Translations under genes and position numbers: made by a program
Part shown: one piece after another, positions 28,677 to 37,249 of the stretch
Position numbering within the stretch: position 1 is the first letter of the stretch
Layout: the number at the start of each line of letters is the position of its first letter
Notes under the pieces: generated by a model
Databases searched by the model: none
What the model was told of the DNA's origin: nothing
Seen by the model: the letters and a program-made list of their open reading frames with translations, nothing else
Source of the DNA: an uncultured Bacteroidales bacterium
GTDB taxonomy: Bacteria; Bacteroidota; Bacteroidia; Bacteroidales; Bacteroidaceae
Reading direction: 5' to 3'
Assembly: GCA_945833885.1 (NCBI GenBank)
Contig: CAMAFY010000012.1
Coordinates: forward strand, 1 to 64,000
DNA: 64,000 bases

Positions 28677-30299
28677 ATGAAAAATATAAAGTCGCTTATT
28701 GCAGGTCTCTGTGGCGTTGTGGCACTTACTACCGCATGCTCCGACTCTGATTATACGGAGAAGTATGACAACCCTTCACAGACCACAAAGGTTACTTGCG
28801 ACCGCCTCATGACCGGTACGCTCTACTACGGCCGCGAGTACACCTTCAACTCCTACTGGCGTATGTATACTTGGGACAATGGTATCATTGGTAAGTATGC
28901 ACAGACCATAGGATTCACCTTGGCTAACAACAGCATGTGGTCGGCACAGGATAGTTACGTTGGAAACCGTTGGGAGAACTTCTACGGTATCCTCGCTCAG
29001 TTCCGTGTGCTTGAAAACACCTACAACAGTCTTGACGACGATCAGAAGAAGGTGAACCTCGCTTATCGCGACATCGCAGAAGTGTTCGTGCTTGACCACC
29101 TCGCACAACTTCTCGACGCTTTCGGTTCTGTTCCTTTCACCAAGGCCGGATATCTCGGCATCACCGGTGACGTTGTCAACAGTTATCCTTCCTATGACAG
29201 CGATGTTGACCTCTACAAGCACGTCATCGACCGTCTCGGAGTACTCTCCAATGAACTCTCTCAGGTTGCTGCCAACACTCCCACAGTCGTTGCTTCCGCA
29301 CTTCCCCAGCAGGATTTCATCAACAAGGGTGAACTTGACCGTTGGGTGAAGTACGCTAACGCTCTCCGTCTCCGTGCCGCAGTTCGCGTTGCCTCTCAGG
29401 GTGATCTCGTAGAGACCGGCAAGACTGCTATTAAGGAAGTTCTTGGAAAGGCTCTCCCCGCCTCCTGCGATGCTACCACCGATTGGGTTGCTGGCGAAAA
29501 CATCGTCGCTATTCCTGACCTCGATGGTTTCAACTATTATCAGAACTTCCGCGATGGTTACAAGGATCACAGCCGTGCTTCTCAGGCCATGCTCGACGTT
29601 CTCGGTGCTGAAGACCCTCGTCTCCCCGTCATGTATTCTACGAATGCTGCTGGTGAATTCAAGGGTCTTTCTACCACTAAGGAAACTCTTGGTGAGCAGG
29701 AAACCAACGTAAGCCTTCCCGAGGCTCAGCGTGTTTACTCCCGCATCGACTCCACTCTCTTCTACGAGAACAAGAACATGCTCTCTCCCATCGTTACCGT
29801 TGCTGAGGTTGACTTCCTCCGTGCTGAGGCCTATCAGCGTGGTTGGGCTACGGGAGACGCTAAGGCTGCGTTCGTTGATGGCGTATGGCACTCTACCCAG
29901 TTCTACTTTACCCAGAACATGAATTCGGAAATCGTTTCTGCTGGTGTGCCGGGTTATCATGCAAGTGCTGTTCCTGCTGAGGCCGATGTCCGCGCTTATG
30001 CAGAACGTCTGTGGGATGCCGCTAATGACAAGGCTGACCTCATCGTTTCGCAGAAGTGGCTCAACTTCGGTTTCTTCCAGCCTTCTCAGGCTTGGGCAGA
30101 AGTTCGTCGTACTGGATATCCCAGCATTCTCTACTTCCCCAAGGATGAAACTGCTCAGCTCTTCAAGACTGTTCCCGCTCGTGTACGCTATCCGTCCGTA
30201 GAGCAGAACAACAATGCCGCTAATTACGACGCTGCTGTTGAGGCTCTTGGCAACCATCCAGACAGCTACGCTTACATCAAGCTCTTCTGGGCTAAGTAA
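28677..30299 (+). CDS. susD: SusD-like substrate-binding lipoprotein
   Basis: A 540-aa lipoprotein (lipobox VALTTAC, Cys21) that caps the adjacent SusC-like barrel on the cell surface. The helical TPR-like framework is visible in DQKKVNLAYRDIAEVFVLDHLAQLLDAFGSVPFTKAG and the closing VEALGNHPDSYAYIKLFW. It resembles the SusD-like_2 subgroup, whose members are often linked with peptides or poorly defined glycans; ligand unknown. It is followed by two strong hairpins that close the operon. Confidence 0.93.
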   Translation: MKNIKSLIAGLCGVVALTTACSDSDYTEKYDNPSQTTKVTCDRLMTGTLYYGREYTFNSYWRMYTWDNGIIGKYAQTIGFTLANNSMWSAQDSYVGNRWENFYGILAQFRVLENTYNSLDDDQKKVNLAYRDIAEVFVLDHLAQLLDAFGSVPFTKAGYLGITGDVVNSYPSYDSDVDLYKHVIDRLGVLSNELSQVAANTPTVVASALPQQDFINKGELDRWVKYANALRLRAAVRVASQGDLVETGKTAIKEVLGKALPASCDATTDWVAGENIVAIPDLDGFNYYQNFRDGYKDHSRASQAMLDVLGAEDPRLPVMYSTNAAGEFKGLSTTKETLGEQETNVSLPEAQRVYSRIDSTLFYENKNMLSPIVTVAEVDFLRAEAYQRGWATGDAKAAFVDGVWHSTQFYFTQNMNSEIVSAGVPGYHASAVPAEADVRAYAERLWDAANDKADLIVSQKWLNFGFFQPSQAWAEVRRTGYPSILYFPKDETAQLFKTVPARVRYPSVEQNNNAANYDAAVEALGNHPDSYAYIKLFWAK

Positions 30300-30371
30300 T
30301 CAAGGCGTAAATGACCCGTAAATTCCGCCTCCCGATGTAGGTCGGGACGAGGAATGCTACGATAAAATGAT

Positions 30372-30410
30372 AGGAGGTTGCACCCGAAAAGTGCAACCTC
30401 CTTTACTTTT
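30372..30410 (+). terminator. First terminator after susD
   Basis: A perfect 12-bp stem AGGAGGTTGCAC / GTGCAACCTCCT with a 7-nt loop, followed by TTTACTTTTCC. It lies 72 bp after the susD stop. Confidence 0.85.
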
Positions 30411-30525
30411 CCTGTATGGCGTCCTTTACTTTTCCTGTGCCGCGCGTGGAGGATATATATACGTTTTGCGGTGTTTGACGGCACCGATGGCGGTGACTCT
30501 CTGCGCGCGAGGCAGCAAAAAGAAG

Positions 30526-30580
30526 GTCAGGAGACCGATGTCCGGTGGTGGACGTCGGTCTCCTGACTGTTTTCGTTTTG
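30526..30580. terminator. Second hairpin after susD, probable terminator
   Basis: An 18-bp stem with one G-T pair (GTCAGGAGACCGATGTCC / GGACGTCGGTCTCCTGAC) followed by TGTTTTCGTTTTG. It could act on both strands as a backstop to the first terminator. Confidence 0.7.
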
Positions 30581-30681
30581 CGGGCAGTGCCGGTTTCTTG
30601 GGGTTTCGGGGAGAGAAAGCCCCGACATCGGTGGGGAAATCCTCAGACGTAGGCATCAGAAAAACAGATGCTACGTTGAAC

Positions 30682-31011
30682 GATGTTCATGTTTCAATGA
30701 GAAAGTACGGATGGCTCAGCGGGAAAACGGGGTTCTCTCAACGGGAAGATGAGAGTGTTTCATCGGGAAAGCGTAGATGCTTCAGAAAGTAAGTGCTGTA
30801 CTTTCGGTTGGAAAGTGCGGAACTTTACATTGAAAAGTACGGAAGTTTCTGCATTGAAATGCGGAACTTTGAAAGGGCAAACGTGGAACTTACAAGGTAC
30901 GAACATGCAACTTCCAAGGCTGGGATATGCAACTTTCAGGGTCGGGATGCGGAACTTCAAACGTAGAATCCGGATGCCCCTTGTACAAAATCCGGAGGCC
31001 TTGCCTGGATT
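30682..31011. repeat. 22-bp degenerate tandem array, 15 units
   Basis: Units start every 22 bp without exception from 30682 to 30990. Central units contain AAAGTGCGGAACTTT, which is an imperfect palindrome (AAAGT..ACTTT). Outer units are more diverged but keep phase. The array ends 25 bp from the ndk stop codon and is the longest in the window. Confidence 0.85.
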
Positions 31012-31035
31012 TTCCGGCTGTGGCGTTATGCGTGT

Positions 31036-31503
31036 TTAGCAACCGTCGTCGCTGTAGAGCGAACGCTCCAGCGGGCTTTCCCATGCGAAGATTTCTTCGG
31101 GACGGAAGAAGCGGGCAAGTTCTGCGGCAGCCGTCTCGGGACCGTCGGAGGCATGCACGATATTCTGCTGGCCCGACATGCTGTAATCACCGCGGATGGT
31201 GCCGGGAAGCGCCTTGCGTCCGTTGGTAGGACCAGCCATCTGGCGTACAACTTCAATGGCGTCTACGCCTTCGAGGGCAAGTGCCACTACGGGAGTCGCC
31301 TTCATTGAATCGCGAAGTCCGGGGAAGAAGGGGCGGTCAACGAGGTGAGCGTAGTGCTCAGCAAGGATGGCGTCGTCGAGTTGCATCATTTTCAGTCCGG
31401 CAACGCGGAGACCTTTCTTTTCGAAACGGCTGATGATTTCGCCAATCAGCGCACGCTGTACGGTGCAGGGTTTCAGGAGAACTAATGTTGTTTGTTTGTT
31501 CAT
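31036..31503 (-). CDS. ndk: Nucleoside diphosphate kinase
   Basis: Transfers the gamma phosphate from ATP to other NDPs through a phospho-histidine. The 155-aa protein has TTLVLLKPCTVQRALIGEIISRFEKKG at the start and the active-site motif NIVHASDGPETA, with His near residue 117. It has the slightly longer loop (GDYSMSGQQN) seen in Bacteroidetes forms. A TAAATTTG promoter-like box lies upstream at 31751-31758 on the minus strand, without a clear partner box. Confidence 0.95.
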   Translation of the reverse strand: MNKQTTLVLLKPCTVQRALIGEIISRFEKKGLRVAGLKMMQLDDAILAEHYAHLVDRPFFPGLRDSMKATPVVALALEGVDAIEVVRQMAGPTNGRKALPGTIRGDYSMSGQQNIVHASDGPETAAAELARFFRPEEIFAWESPLERSLYSDDGC

Positions 31504-31569
31504 AGTATAGATAAATGTTATGGATGTTCGTGAATGGTGCGGCGGAGGTCCGTCGGGGGAAGCGGAGTC

Positions 31570-31657
31570 GGCCCTGGAAGCCTTGACTATGGGCCTTGGA
31601 AGCCTTGATGATTGACTTTGAAATCCCCGTTAGTCGGCCTTGGACTTAGCGGTTTTG
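31570..31657. repeat. 22-bp degenerate tandem array, 4 units
   Basis: Units at 31570, 31592, 31614 and 31636 start GGCCTTGGAAGCCTTGA or a variant. The step is 22 bp, but the sequence differs from the AAAGTGCGGA family. It lies in the ndk leader region. Confidence 0.7.
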
Positions 31658-31810
31658 TCTTCCGTTTCTTTCAGAACTTCGCGTTCTCCACTGTGCCGGA
31701 ATGTCAGGAAATGCGGCGCTTTTGCCGTATCAGAGGGCGGCGGAATGCGGCAAATTTATCCGGCAAAACGGCAATGAAAAATGGAGGTGGTGGTTTGTCG
31801 TCCTTACCAA

Positions 31811-31836
31811 AACAAATGGTTGATACCTACTTGTTT
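31811..31836. repeat. Relic end of the 51.9-kb type inverted-repeat element
   Basis: AACAAATGGTTGATACCTAC followed by TTGTTT matches, on the opposite strand, the AAGTAGGTTTCAACAATTAGTT end of the element at 51.9 kb at most positions. No partner end was found nearby. Confidence 0.4.
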
Positions 31837-31946
31837 ACATGAAAAGATTGTTAAACACGCTTCAAAATTAACGTGTTTAGTCGAAACTGCCAAGTATTTC
31901 ATCTAATTTCATCATATTAGAGCGGGCGAATGTCGTTTTTTTTCTC

Positions 31947-31954
31947 TATCTTTG
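31947..31954 (+). promoter_or_regulatory. Promoter -7 box upstream of the VTC gene
   Basis: TATCTTTG matches TAnnTTTG. A TTTG partner box at the expected distance is not evident. Transcription would begin only about a dozen bases before the GTG start chosen for the VTC gene. Confidence 0.45.
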
Positions 31955-31973
31955 CAGCCAAAGTTTAATAAAA

Positions 31974-32789
31974 GTGTCCACGTTCAAGTCATTATACGAC
32001 CTCCTCGAGATGCTTCCTCCCATCACTCTCGACGAGATGAAGTCCATACGTCTGATGAAACGTACGGACATGAAGTTCGTGACCAACCGTGCCACACTTG
32101 AACAGATGCTGCTGTGTTGTCGCGGACATTACTATGCCCAGCGCGTCGAGGGCGAGGTTCTCAGCGAGTATGCCACGACCTATTTCGACGATTCCCAGCG
32201 TCACCGTATGTTTTCCGTTCATCAGGCTGGCCATCGTCCCCGCACAAAAGTGAGGGTACGTACGTATGTCGGCAGCGATACCACCTTTTTGGAGGTGAAG
32301 CGTAAGGACAATCATGGCAAGACCACCAAGCGCCGTGTCCGCGTTTCCTCGCTCCAGGCAGTCCTTGAGAGCGGGGAAGGGGAGGACTTCCTCCGCGAAA
32401 CCGCCGGCTTGTCGTGGGACGACCTTGTTCCCACCGTTGGCAACCGTTTTCGCCGCATCACGCTGGTGAACACCGGAAAGACGGAGCGCCTGACCATCGA
32501 CCTCGGACTTCGCTTCCACAACTATGAGACCGGAAGCGACGAAATTATGGACGATGCTGTCATCATCGAACTCAAACGCGACGGCCGGGTTCCCTCACCC
32601 ATCCTGCCCATCCTCCGCCGTCTGCGCATCAAGCCGCAGGGATTTTCAAAATATTGCATCGGAAGCGTCGTCACCAACGGCAATCTCCGTGTCAACAATT
32701 TCAAGTTAAAGTTGCGTATGGTGCAGAAGACGGTGGCAAAGCCCCCCGTGCCACAGCCGCGGCAAGTCGCTGAAACGCCAGCATCGTAA
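31974..32789 (+). CDS. VTC-domain polyphosphate polymerase
   Basis: A 271-aa protein of the VTC/triphosphate-tunnel family that should polymerise phosphate from ATP inside a basic tunnel. Tunnel strands with paired charged residues are visible: RTDMKFVT, ATTYFDD, RTKVRVRTYV, TTFLEVKRKD and DAVIIELKRDG. It begins with GTG; an ATG at 32010 is the alternative start. Unlike eukaryotic Vtc4 it has no SPX domain or membrane helices. It stands 243 bp upstream of a DUF4956 membrane protein, a partnership seen in many bacteria, often with CotH kinase and DUF4353 genes. No enzyme activity is proven for this subfamily to my knowledge. Confidence 0.88.
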   Translation: MSTFKSLYDLLEMLPPITLDEMKSIRLMKRTDMKFVTNRATLEQMLLCCRGHYYAQRVEGEVLSEYATTYFDDSQRHRMFSVHQAGHRPRTKVRVRTYVGSDTTFLEVKRKDNHGKTTKRRVRVSSLQAVLESGEGEDFLRETAGLSWDDLVPTVGNRFRRITLVNTGKTERLTIDLGLRFHNYETGSDEIMDDAVIIELKRDGRVPSPILPILRRLRIKPQGFSKYCIGSVVTNGNLRVNNFKLKLRMVQKTVAKPPVPQPRQVAETPAS

Positions 32790-33032
32790 CGGAAATCCCT
32801 CCCCTGAATTTCAGACCCTATCCTTCGGCGGATTCACTGAATGACCGCCGTAGTAGTTATATTTACCCTTTTACGGATGGGTTGCGTCCTGCCATCTTTG
32901 GCCTGTTTTCGAGCCGGTAGTCCGTATGGCTCTGCATTTACGGAAAACTTTATTGCGGAAACAGGCTTGAATCCGGCAAAGTCACTTTGTGGAACCCGCC
33001 TTAAATCGTAGTCTAAAACCATCAGAAATCTT

Positions 33033-33776
33033 ATGGAAATCCTGACACGTTTCTTTACGGAAAACGTAAACCTGCTGAATCTTCTTGTCAGCACCGCGCT
33101 CAACACCTTCTTTGTTTGGGTCATTGTACACTATTTCTACTATCCCAAAGGACGTCGGCGCGACTATTACTTCTCCTTTATTCTGATGAGCATCAGCGTC
33201 TTCGCCCTCATCTATCTCCTTCTTGGCAGCGACAAGAGTGTGGGTACGGGCGTGGCATTGGGTCTGTTTGCCATCTTCAGCATCGTACGTTACCGCACCG
33301 AGAGCGTGCCCATCCGCGAAATGACCTATCTTTTCCTGCTCGTCGCTCTGAGTGTGATGAACGGTAAGATTGGTAGTACGCTGTATTTCCTCGAACATTC
33401 CCCACTTCCGAAGGACCCCGAGCGTATGGTTGAGGTCCCTCTTGCCCCGCTCGACGGCCTTTTGGTGACGATTGTCTACATCATTGGCCTCAGTCTGCTG
33501 TTCATTCTGGTGCTGTGGGTGGCGGAAAAACTCCTGTATCGGAGTTATACCGAGGGTTGTAAATACGTACGTTACGACAATATCGAACTCATTCGTCCCG
33601 ACCGTTACGATGAACTCGTTGCCGATCTTACCGAACGCCTCGGCGTGGAGATTGAACGGGTGGAGGTCGGTGCCGTTGATTTCCTCAAGGATATGACCAT
33701 GCTCCGCGTGTTCTACCGCGACGATGACGCGCGCATCAAGCCTGTCGACCGGATGTTCCGCCTTCCGCGCGAGTAG
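33033..33776 (+). CDS. DUF4956 membrane protein, partner of the VTC polymerase
   Basis: A 247-aa protein with about four N-terminal transmembrane helices (LLNLLVSTALNTFFVWVIVHYFYY, YYFSFILMSISVFALIYLLLG, GVALGLFAIFSIVRYR, DGLLVTIVYIIGLSLLFILVLWVAE) and a C-terminal cytosolic domain (TERLGVEIERVEVGAVDFLKDMTMLRVFY). The FSIVRYRTESVPIREMTYLF stretch is the family signature. DUF4956 has no assigned biochemistry. Co-occurrence with VTC suggests a membrane anchor, channel or acceptor for the polymer; inference only. Confidence 0.88.
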   Translation: MEILTRFFTENVNLLNLLVSTALNTFFVWVIVHYFYYPKGRRRDYYFSFILMSISVFALIYLLLGSDKSVGTGVALGLFAIFSIVRYRTESVPIREMTYLFLLVALSVMNGKIGSTLYFLEHSPLPKDPERMVEVPLAPLDGLLVTIVYIIGLSLLFILVLWVAEKLLYRSYTEGCKYVRYDNIELIRPDRYDELVADLTERLGVEIERVEVGAVDFLKDMTMLRVFYRDDDARIKPVDRMFRLPRE

Positions 33777-34077
33777 GTTCACGCCATTTCCGGCGGTGGG
33801 AAGCACGCCCCGCCGCGGCACTTCGGGTGGATTTTATTAATTGCCACCTCACATATTATTGCAGAATCGTGGGTTGCGCTTTGCCGTCTTCCGGTCAGGT
33901 TTCGTACGGAAACAGGCACAAAGTCCACATCTGTTCCCGATAAGGTGGGCCTTTTACGGTCCGCCTTATGGTGGTAATTAGGCTGCCACCCATTGGTCTT
34001 GCCAAAAAAGCATGGATGGCTTTTGCGGGTATCAATATGATTCCTGTGGTTTTCCGCTTGTCGGAAACGGATGGATT

Positions 34078-34175
34078 CCAGTCAAATGGCCCGCCATTCA
34101 GGCTTCTTTACAAGGCAAATGCCTGCATCCAAATACCACAAAACCATATCAAACTGATTGTGGAAACCCACATTT
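34078..34175. repeat. Second copy (partial) of the 51.9-kb dispersed element
   Basis: About 98 bp collinear with 51988-52083. The best block, CTGCATCCAAATACCACA, is identical, and the flanks CCCGC..CTTCTT and AAACTGATTGTGGAAACCCAC parallel those at 52 kb. It sits 34 bp before the start of the DUF2490 gene, so it could form its leader or promoter. The rest of the 33777-34208 gap holds no gene. Confidence 0.65.
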
Positions 34176-34208
34176 CGGACAATTCCCAACGCATTCACAT
34201 TTTTCCCT

Positions 34209-35069
34209 ATGCGCAGATTTCTTCTTCTTTTCCTGATGTTGCTCACGTTTTCCATGGTGAAGGCCGAGAGCGGACTGTGGTATGGCATCGACGCTACCCA
34301 CGATTTCAACAAACGACTCAGCACCGAATTCAGTCTGGGTTCGCGAATTGAGGACGGATGGTCGCGTTATACCCGCTACGATCTTGCAGCCTCCGTATCC
34401 TGGAAAGCCCTCGACTGGCTGAAGATTGGCGGAGGCTACGACTTCATCCGCGACTACAACGCGGAGGAAATCACCACGAAATACAAGGACGACGACCCTA
34501 CAAAATACGTCAACGGCTTCAATGTCGACGAGAGTTTCTGGCGTTCCAAGCACCGTCTGTTCGTCGATCTGACCGGAAAGTTGCGTGCCGGACGCTTCAC
34601 TTTCGCCATCCGCGAGCGTTACCAGTACACCCATTTTGCCCCCGTCGGCGAAGTCAAGGAGTGGAAATACCGCTATGTCCGTCAGTATGACAGCCCCGAT
34701 GAGGTGGAAAATCCCTATATCCCCTATACCATGCCCGACGGTTCGGTGCGCTATTTCGAACTCAAGAACGCGGATGACCCCGAGTTGGAGAGCAAAAAGT
34801 CCAAGGACCGCCACTATCTGCGTTCGCGTTTCGGGGTGGAATACAACATCCGTCATTGCCCCTTCACCCCCTTCGCCACCTATGAGGTGTCCAACAATTT
34901 CGGCAAGCGTCTCCAACTTGTCCGCCAGCGTGTGCAGGTGGGTGGGGACTATAAAGTGAAGAAGGGCCACACCGTCAGCATGGCTTACGTCTTCCAACAC
35001 GGCGAGAATGAGGACGACGGTGACGCCAATCTCCATGTGATCAGCGTTGGATATAAGTTCAAGTTCTGA
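34209..35069 (+). CDS. DUF2490 outer-membrane beta-barrel protein
   Basis: Start at MRRFLLLFLMLLTFSMVKAESGLW (34209), a clear signal peptide; 286 aa. Repeated amphipathic strands (LSTEFSLGSRIEDGWSRYTRYDLAASVSWKAL, KHRLFVDLTGKLRAGRFTFAIRERYQY) and the terminal NLHVISVGYKFKF mark an outer-membrane barrel of the DUF2490 type. No ligand is known. It lies between the VTC/DUF4956 pair and the DUF4353 gene on the same strand. Confidence 0.82.
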   Translation: MRRFLLLFLMLLTFSMVKAESGLWYGIDATHDFNKRLSTEFSLGSRIEDGWSRYTRYDLAASVSWKALDWLKIGGGYDFIRDYNAEEITTKYKDDDPTKYVNGFNVDESFWRSKHRLFVDLTGKLRAGRFTFAIRERYQYTHFAPVGEVKEWKYRYVRQYDSPDEVENPYIPYTMPDGSVRYFELKNADDPELESKKSKDRHYLRSRFGVEYNIRHCPFTPFATYEVSNNFGKRLQLVRQRVQVGGDYKVKKGHTVSMAYVFQHGENEDDGDANLHVISVGYKFKF

Positions 35070-35122
35070 ACTTCCGCCCACAGACCTACCTAATCCCATC
35101 ATAATATCCCCTTATACAAAGC

Positions 35123-35533
35123 ATGAAAAAGACATTGCTCCTGCTTGCATCCGTTGCATTTGCCGCTGCTGCAAGCGCTGATACCGTAAAATATCTCACC
35201 TTCCGCACCGCCGATGGTACGGAAAAAAGCCTGCCTGTTGCCGGAGGCGTCGACATCACCTTTGAGAATGGCGAACTCGTTGCCAACGCTGCCGGCAGTG
35301 AGTTCCGTGCCAGCCTCACCGAAATGCGCGACATGTGGTTCTCTTATGAGGCAGCGTCCATCGAATCCGTCCTCAATGACTGCGCCGTCTCCGGAAACCG
35401 TGTGGAGATTTTCGCCAGCGACGGCCGCCGCATCGCCGACTTTGTGTGGGGAAGTGCCGAGGCACCCGTCCTTCCTTCCGGATATTACATCGTCCGCACC
35501 GGAGGCCGCACCCAGAAAGTATACATCAAGTAG
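35123..35533 (+). CDS. Small secreted protein resembling a type IX sorting domain
   Basis: A 136-aa protein with a signal peptide (MKKTLLLLASVAFAAAASA). Residues 20-80 form beta strands (KYLTFRTADGTEKSLPVAGGVDITFENGELV). The last 45 residues, NRVEIFASDGRRIADFVWG..LPSGYYIVRTGGRTQKVYIK, look like a type A C-terminal sorting domain of the type IX secretion system. It is unusual in having almost no cargo. It lies 53 bp after the DUF2490 gene and 22 bp before the DUF4353 gene, so probably in one operon. GldH and PorT-like genes occur nearby. Confidence 0.7.
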   Translation: MKKTLLLLASVAFAAAASADTVKYLTFRTADGTEKSLPVAGGVDITFENGELVANAAGSEFRASLTEMRDMWFSYEAASIESVLNDCAVSGNRVEIFASDGRRIADFVWGSAEAPVLPSGYYIVRTGGRTQKVYIK

Positions 35534-35555
35534 CATCCCATTTCCGTAAGACATC

Positions 35556-36803
35556 ATGAAACGAATTGTCTACCTCATCATATTTTGCGCCGCATGCTTC
35601 GGCAACCTCTGTGCCCAGACCTTCGATGTGGTGCAGGGCGCGCTGACGTGGCGCTACGATGCCAACAGTCTGACCGCACCTATGGCTTTCCAAGGTGCGA
35701 CGCTTGCGGTGATGGGTGCCGAACATTCCCTCACCGGCACCACCATGCGTGTGGAGCCTTCCGCGCAGTATGAGCCGCTGACGGTCAGCGTTGCCTACTC
35801 AGGGAACGGCGCTACGGTGGTGGCAGACGGCGCACTCGCACCCTACCTTACCTGCACCATCGACGGACCGCGTGTGAGCATTACGGCGGCATCGTCCCTG
35901 CTTCAGGAGGTGACTTACCGCCTGAGCGGCGAGGGAGAGAGTTTTACGCTTGTCGGAGAATACAAGTCTACGGTCGAACTTCTCGGTGTTTCCCTCAAGG
36001 CTGCCGGCAACATTCCAGCCCTTTATATCGCCAACGGCAAGCGAATCGACATATATTGTGCCGATGGTACCACGAACAATTTCGAGGATGCGCCGTCGAA
36101 CATCATGAAAAGTGCCTTCTACGTCAAGGGACATGCCGAGTGGAAGGGCGGCGGCACCGTGAATATTCAGGGAAATGCCCGCCATGCTTACAGCAGCAAC
36201 GACTATACTGAGGTCAAAGCCTCCTTTACCGGCACCATCAACATCCTCGGTGCCAAGAGCGATGGTATGCACATCGACCAGTATTTCCTGCAGAACGGCG
36301 GCACCATCAACGTCAATAACGTCGAGGGAGATGCCGTGGACGTGGGTTATAAGTACGAGGATGACGACGTGACTATCTCCGGCGACACCCTCAATGGACA
36401 GGCACATATCAAGGCCGGTGTCCTCAACCTTACGGTCGCAACGCCCGACACCAAGGCCCTGAAGACGGCATCCGACATGGTCATCACCGGAGGAAACCTC
36501 GACATCCGCGCCAATGCCGACGGCACGCGCGGCATCAGCAGCGGCAACGACCTGACCGTCGGCACGAAAGGTGCGACAGACAATTCCGAGCCCTACATAC
36601 TCCTTACCGCAAAGGGCGGAACTTTCACCGACGCAGAGGGCGAAACACATAAATGTCGCGGCATAAAGGTGAAGAACAACTTCTATTTCTACAGTGGAAC
36701 CATCAAGCGCAACCTCGATTCCAGCGTGTCCGCCGACAAAATGATTGATGTTGACGGCATGCCTTACGTCTATGGCGGCAAATTTGACGGACTTTCGTTG
36801 TAA
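35556..36803 (+). CDS. DUF4353 carbohydrate-binding-domain protein
   Basis: A 415-aa secreted protein with signal peptide MKRIVYLIIFCAACFGNLCAQ. The C-terminal 280 residues have the repetitive beta-helix-like pattern of DUF4353 (GKRIDIYCADGTTNNFEDAP..SAFYVKGHAEWKGGGTVNIQGNARHAYSSNDY..GTINILGAKSDGMHIDQYFLQNGGTINVNNVEGDAVDV). Family members accompany VTC, DUF4956 and CotH genes in other bacteria; here CotH is missing. Its role is unknown; surface display or binding of a polymer is a reasonable guess. Confidence 0.83.
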   Translation: MKRIVYLIIFCAACFGNLCAQTFDVVQGALTWRYDANSLTAPMAFQGATLAVMGAEHSLTGTTMRVEPSAQYEPLTVSVAYSGNGATVVADGALAPYLTCTIDGPRVSITAASSLLQEVTYRLSGEGESFTLVGEYKSTVELLGVSLKAAGNIPALYIANGKRIDIYCADGTTNNFEDAPSNIMKSAFYVKGHAEWKGGGTVNIQGNARHAYSSNDYTEVKASFTGTINILGAKSDGMHIDQYFLQNGGTINVNNVEGDAVDVGYKYEDDDVTISGDTLNGQAHIKAGVLNLTVATPDTKALKTASDMVITGGNLDIRANADGTRGISSGNDLTVGTKGATDNSEPYILLTAKGGTFTDAEGETHKCRGIKVKNNFYFYSGTIKRNLDSSVSADKMIDVDGMPYVYGGKFDGLSL

Positions 36804-36949
36804 CGCCATCCAATAAAGTGCCCCGTTTTACGTTATTAGTATGTGGCAAGGATGGATTCCTTCCTTAAAAACGCCCGTTTCTACCGGTCGAATCTCCTGT
36901 CGCATTGAAAAAGCATGGCATACGATGTGGCGGAATGAACCGCGTTTTC

Positions 36950-37080
36950 AAGCCGGAATATCGCGATTTTGCCTGCATGTTCCATGCTTTCAGGCCTGCA
37001 TCTCCTGTGCTTTTAAGCCGGTATATCACGCGATATCGCCTGCATCTCCCATGCTTTCAAGCCGGAAAGAGGCCGGAAAC
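36950..37080. repeat. 44-bp dimeric tandem repeat
   Basis: CCTGCATCTCC blocks at 36995 and 37039 are 44 bp apart, as are AAGCCGG blocks at 37015 and 37059. An earlier pair at 36972 and 36950 is one base out of phase. This fits a 22-bp array whose repeating unit has become a dimer. Confidence 0.7.
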
Positions 37081-37149
37081 GCCAGAACGCACTCCCTGTA
37101 ACAACGGGAAAGGACGGGTTTGAGGTATAAAAGGAAGGCTCAAACTTAC

Positions 37150-37178
37150 TTGAAGAAGCGGATGTCGTGTTAATTTTG
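37150..37178 (+). promoter_or_regulatory. Bacteroidetes-type promoter for ricT-gldH
   Basis: TTG at 37150, 18 nt, then TAATTTTG at 37171. It predicts a transcript start about 65 nt before the ricT ATG. Confidence 0.65.
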
Positions 37179-37249
37179 TACACTTACTTGTATGGTGATT
37201 ACGGCAACCCTTATGCCGTTCACTAACTCATTTACATACATTTTCCCAA

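Noticed and set aside
28776-30257. 493-aa minus-strand frame opposite susD
   Set aside because: Shadow frame of a clearly coding plus-strand SusD lipoprotein gene.
30682-31011. 22-bp arrays considered as CRISPR arrays
   Set aside because: Units are contiguous, there are no unique spacers, the unit is shorter than typical repeats, and no cas gene is in the window.
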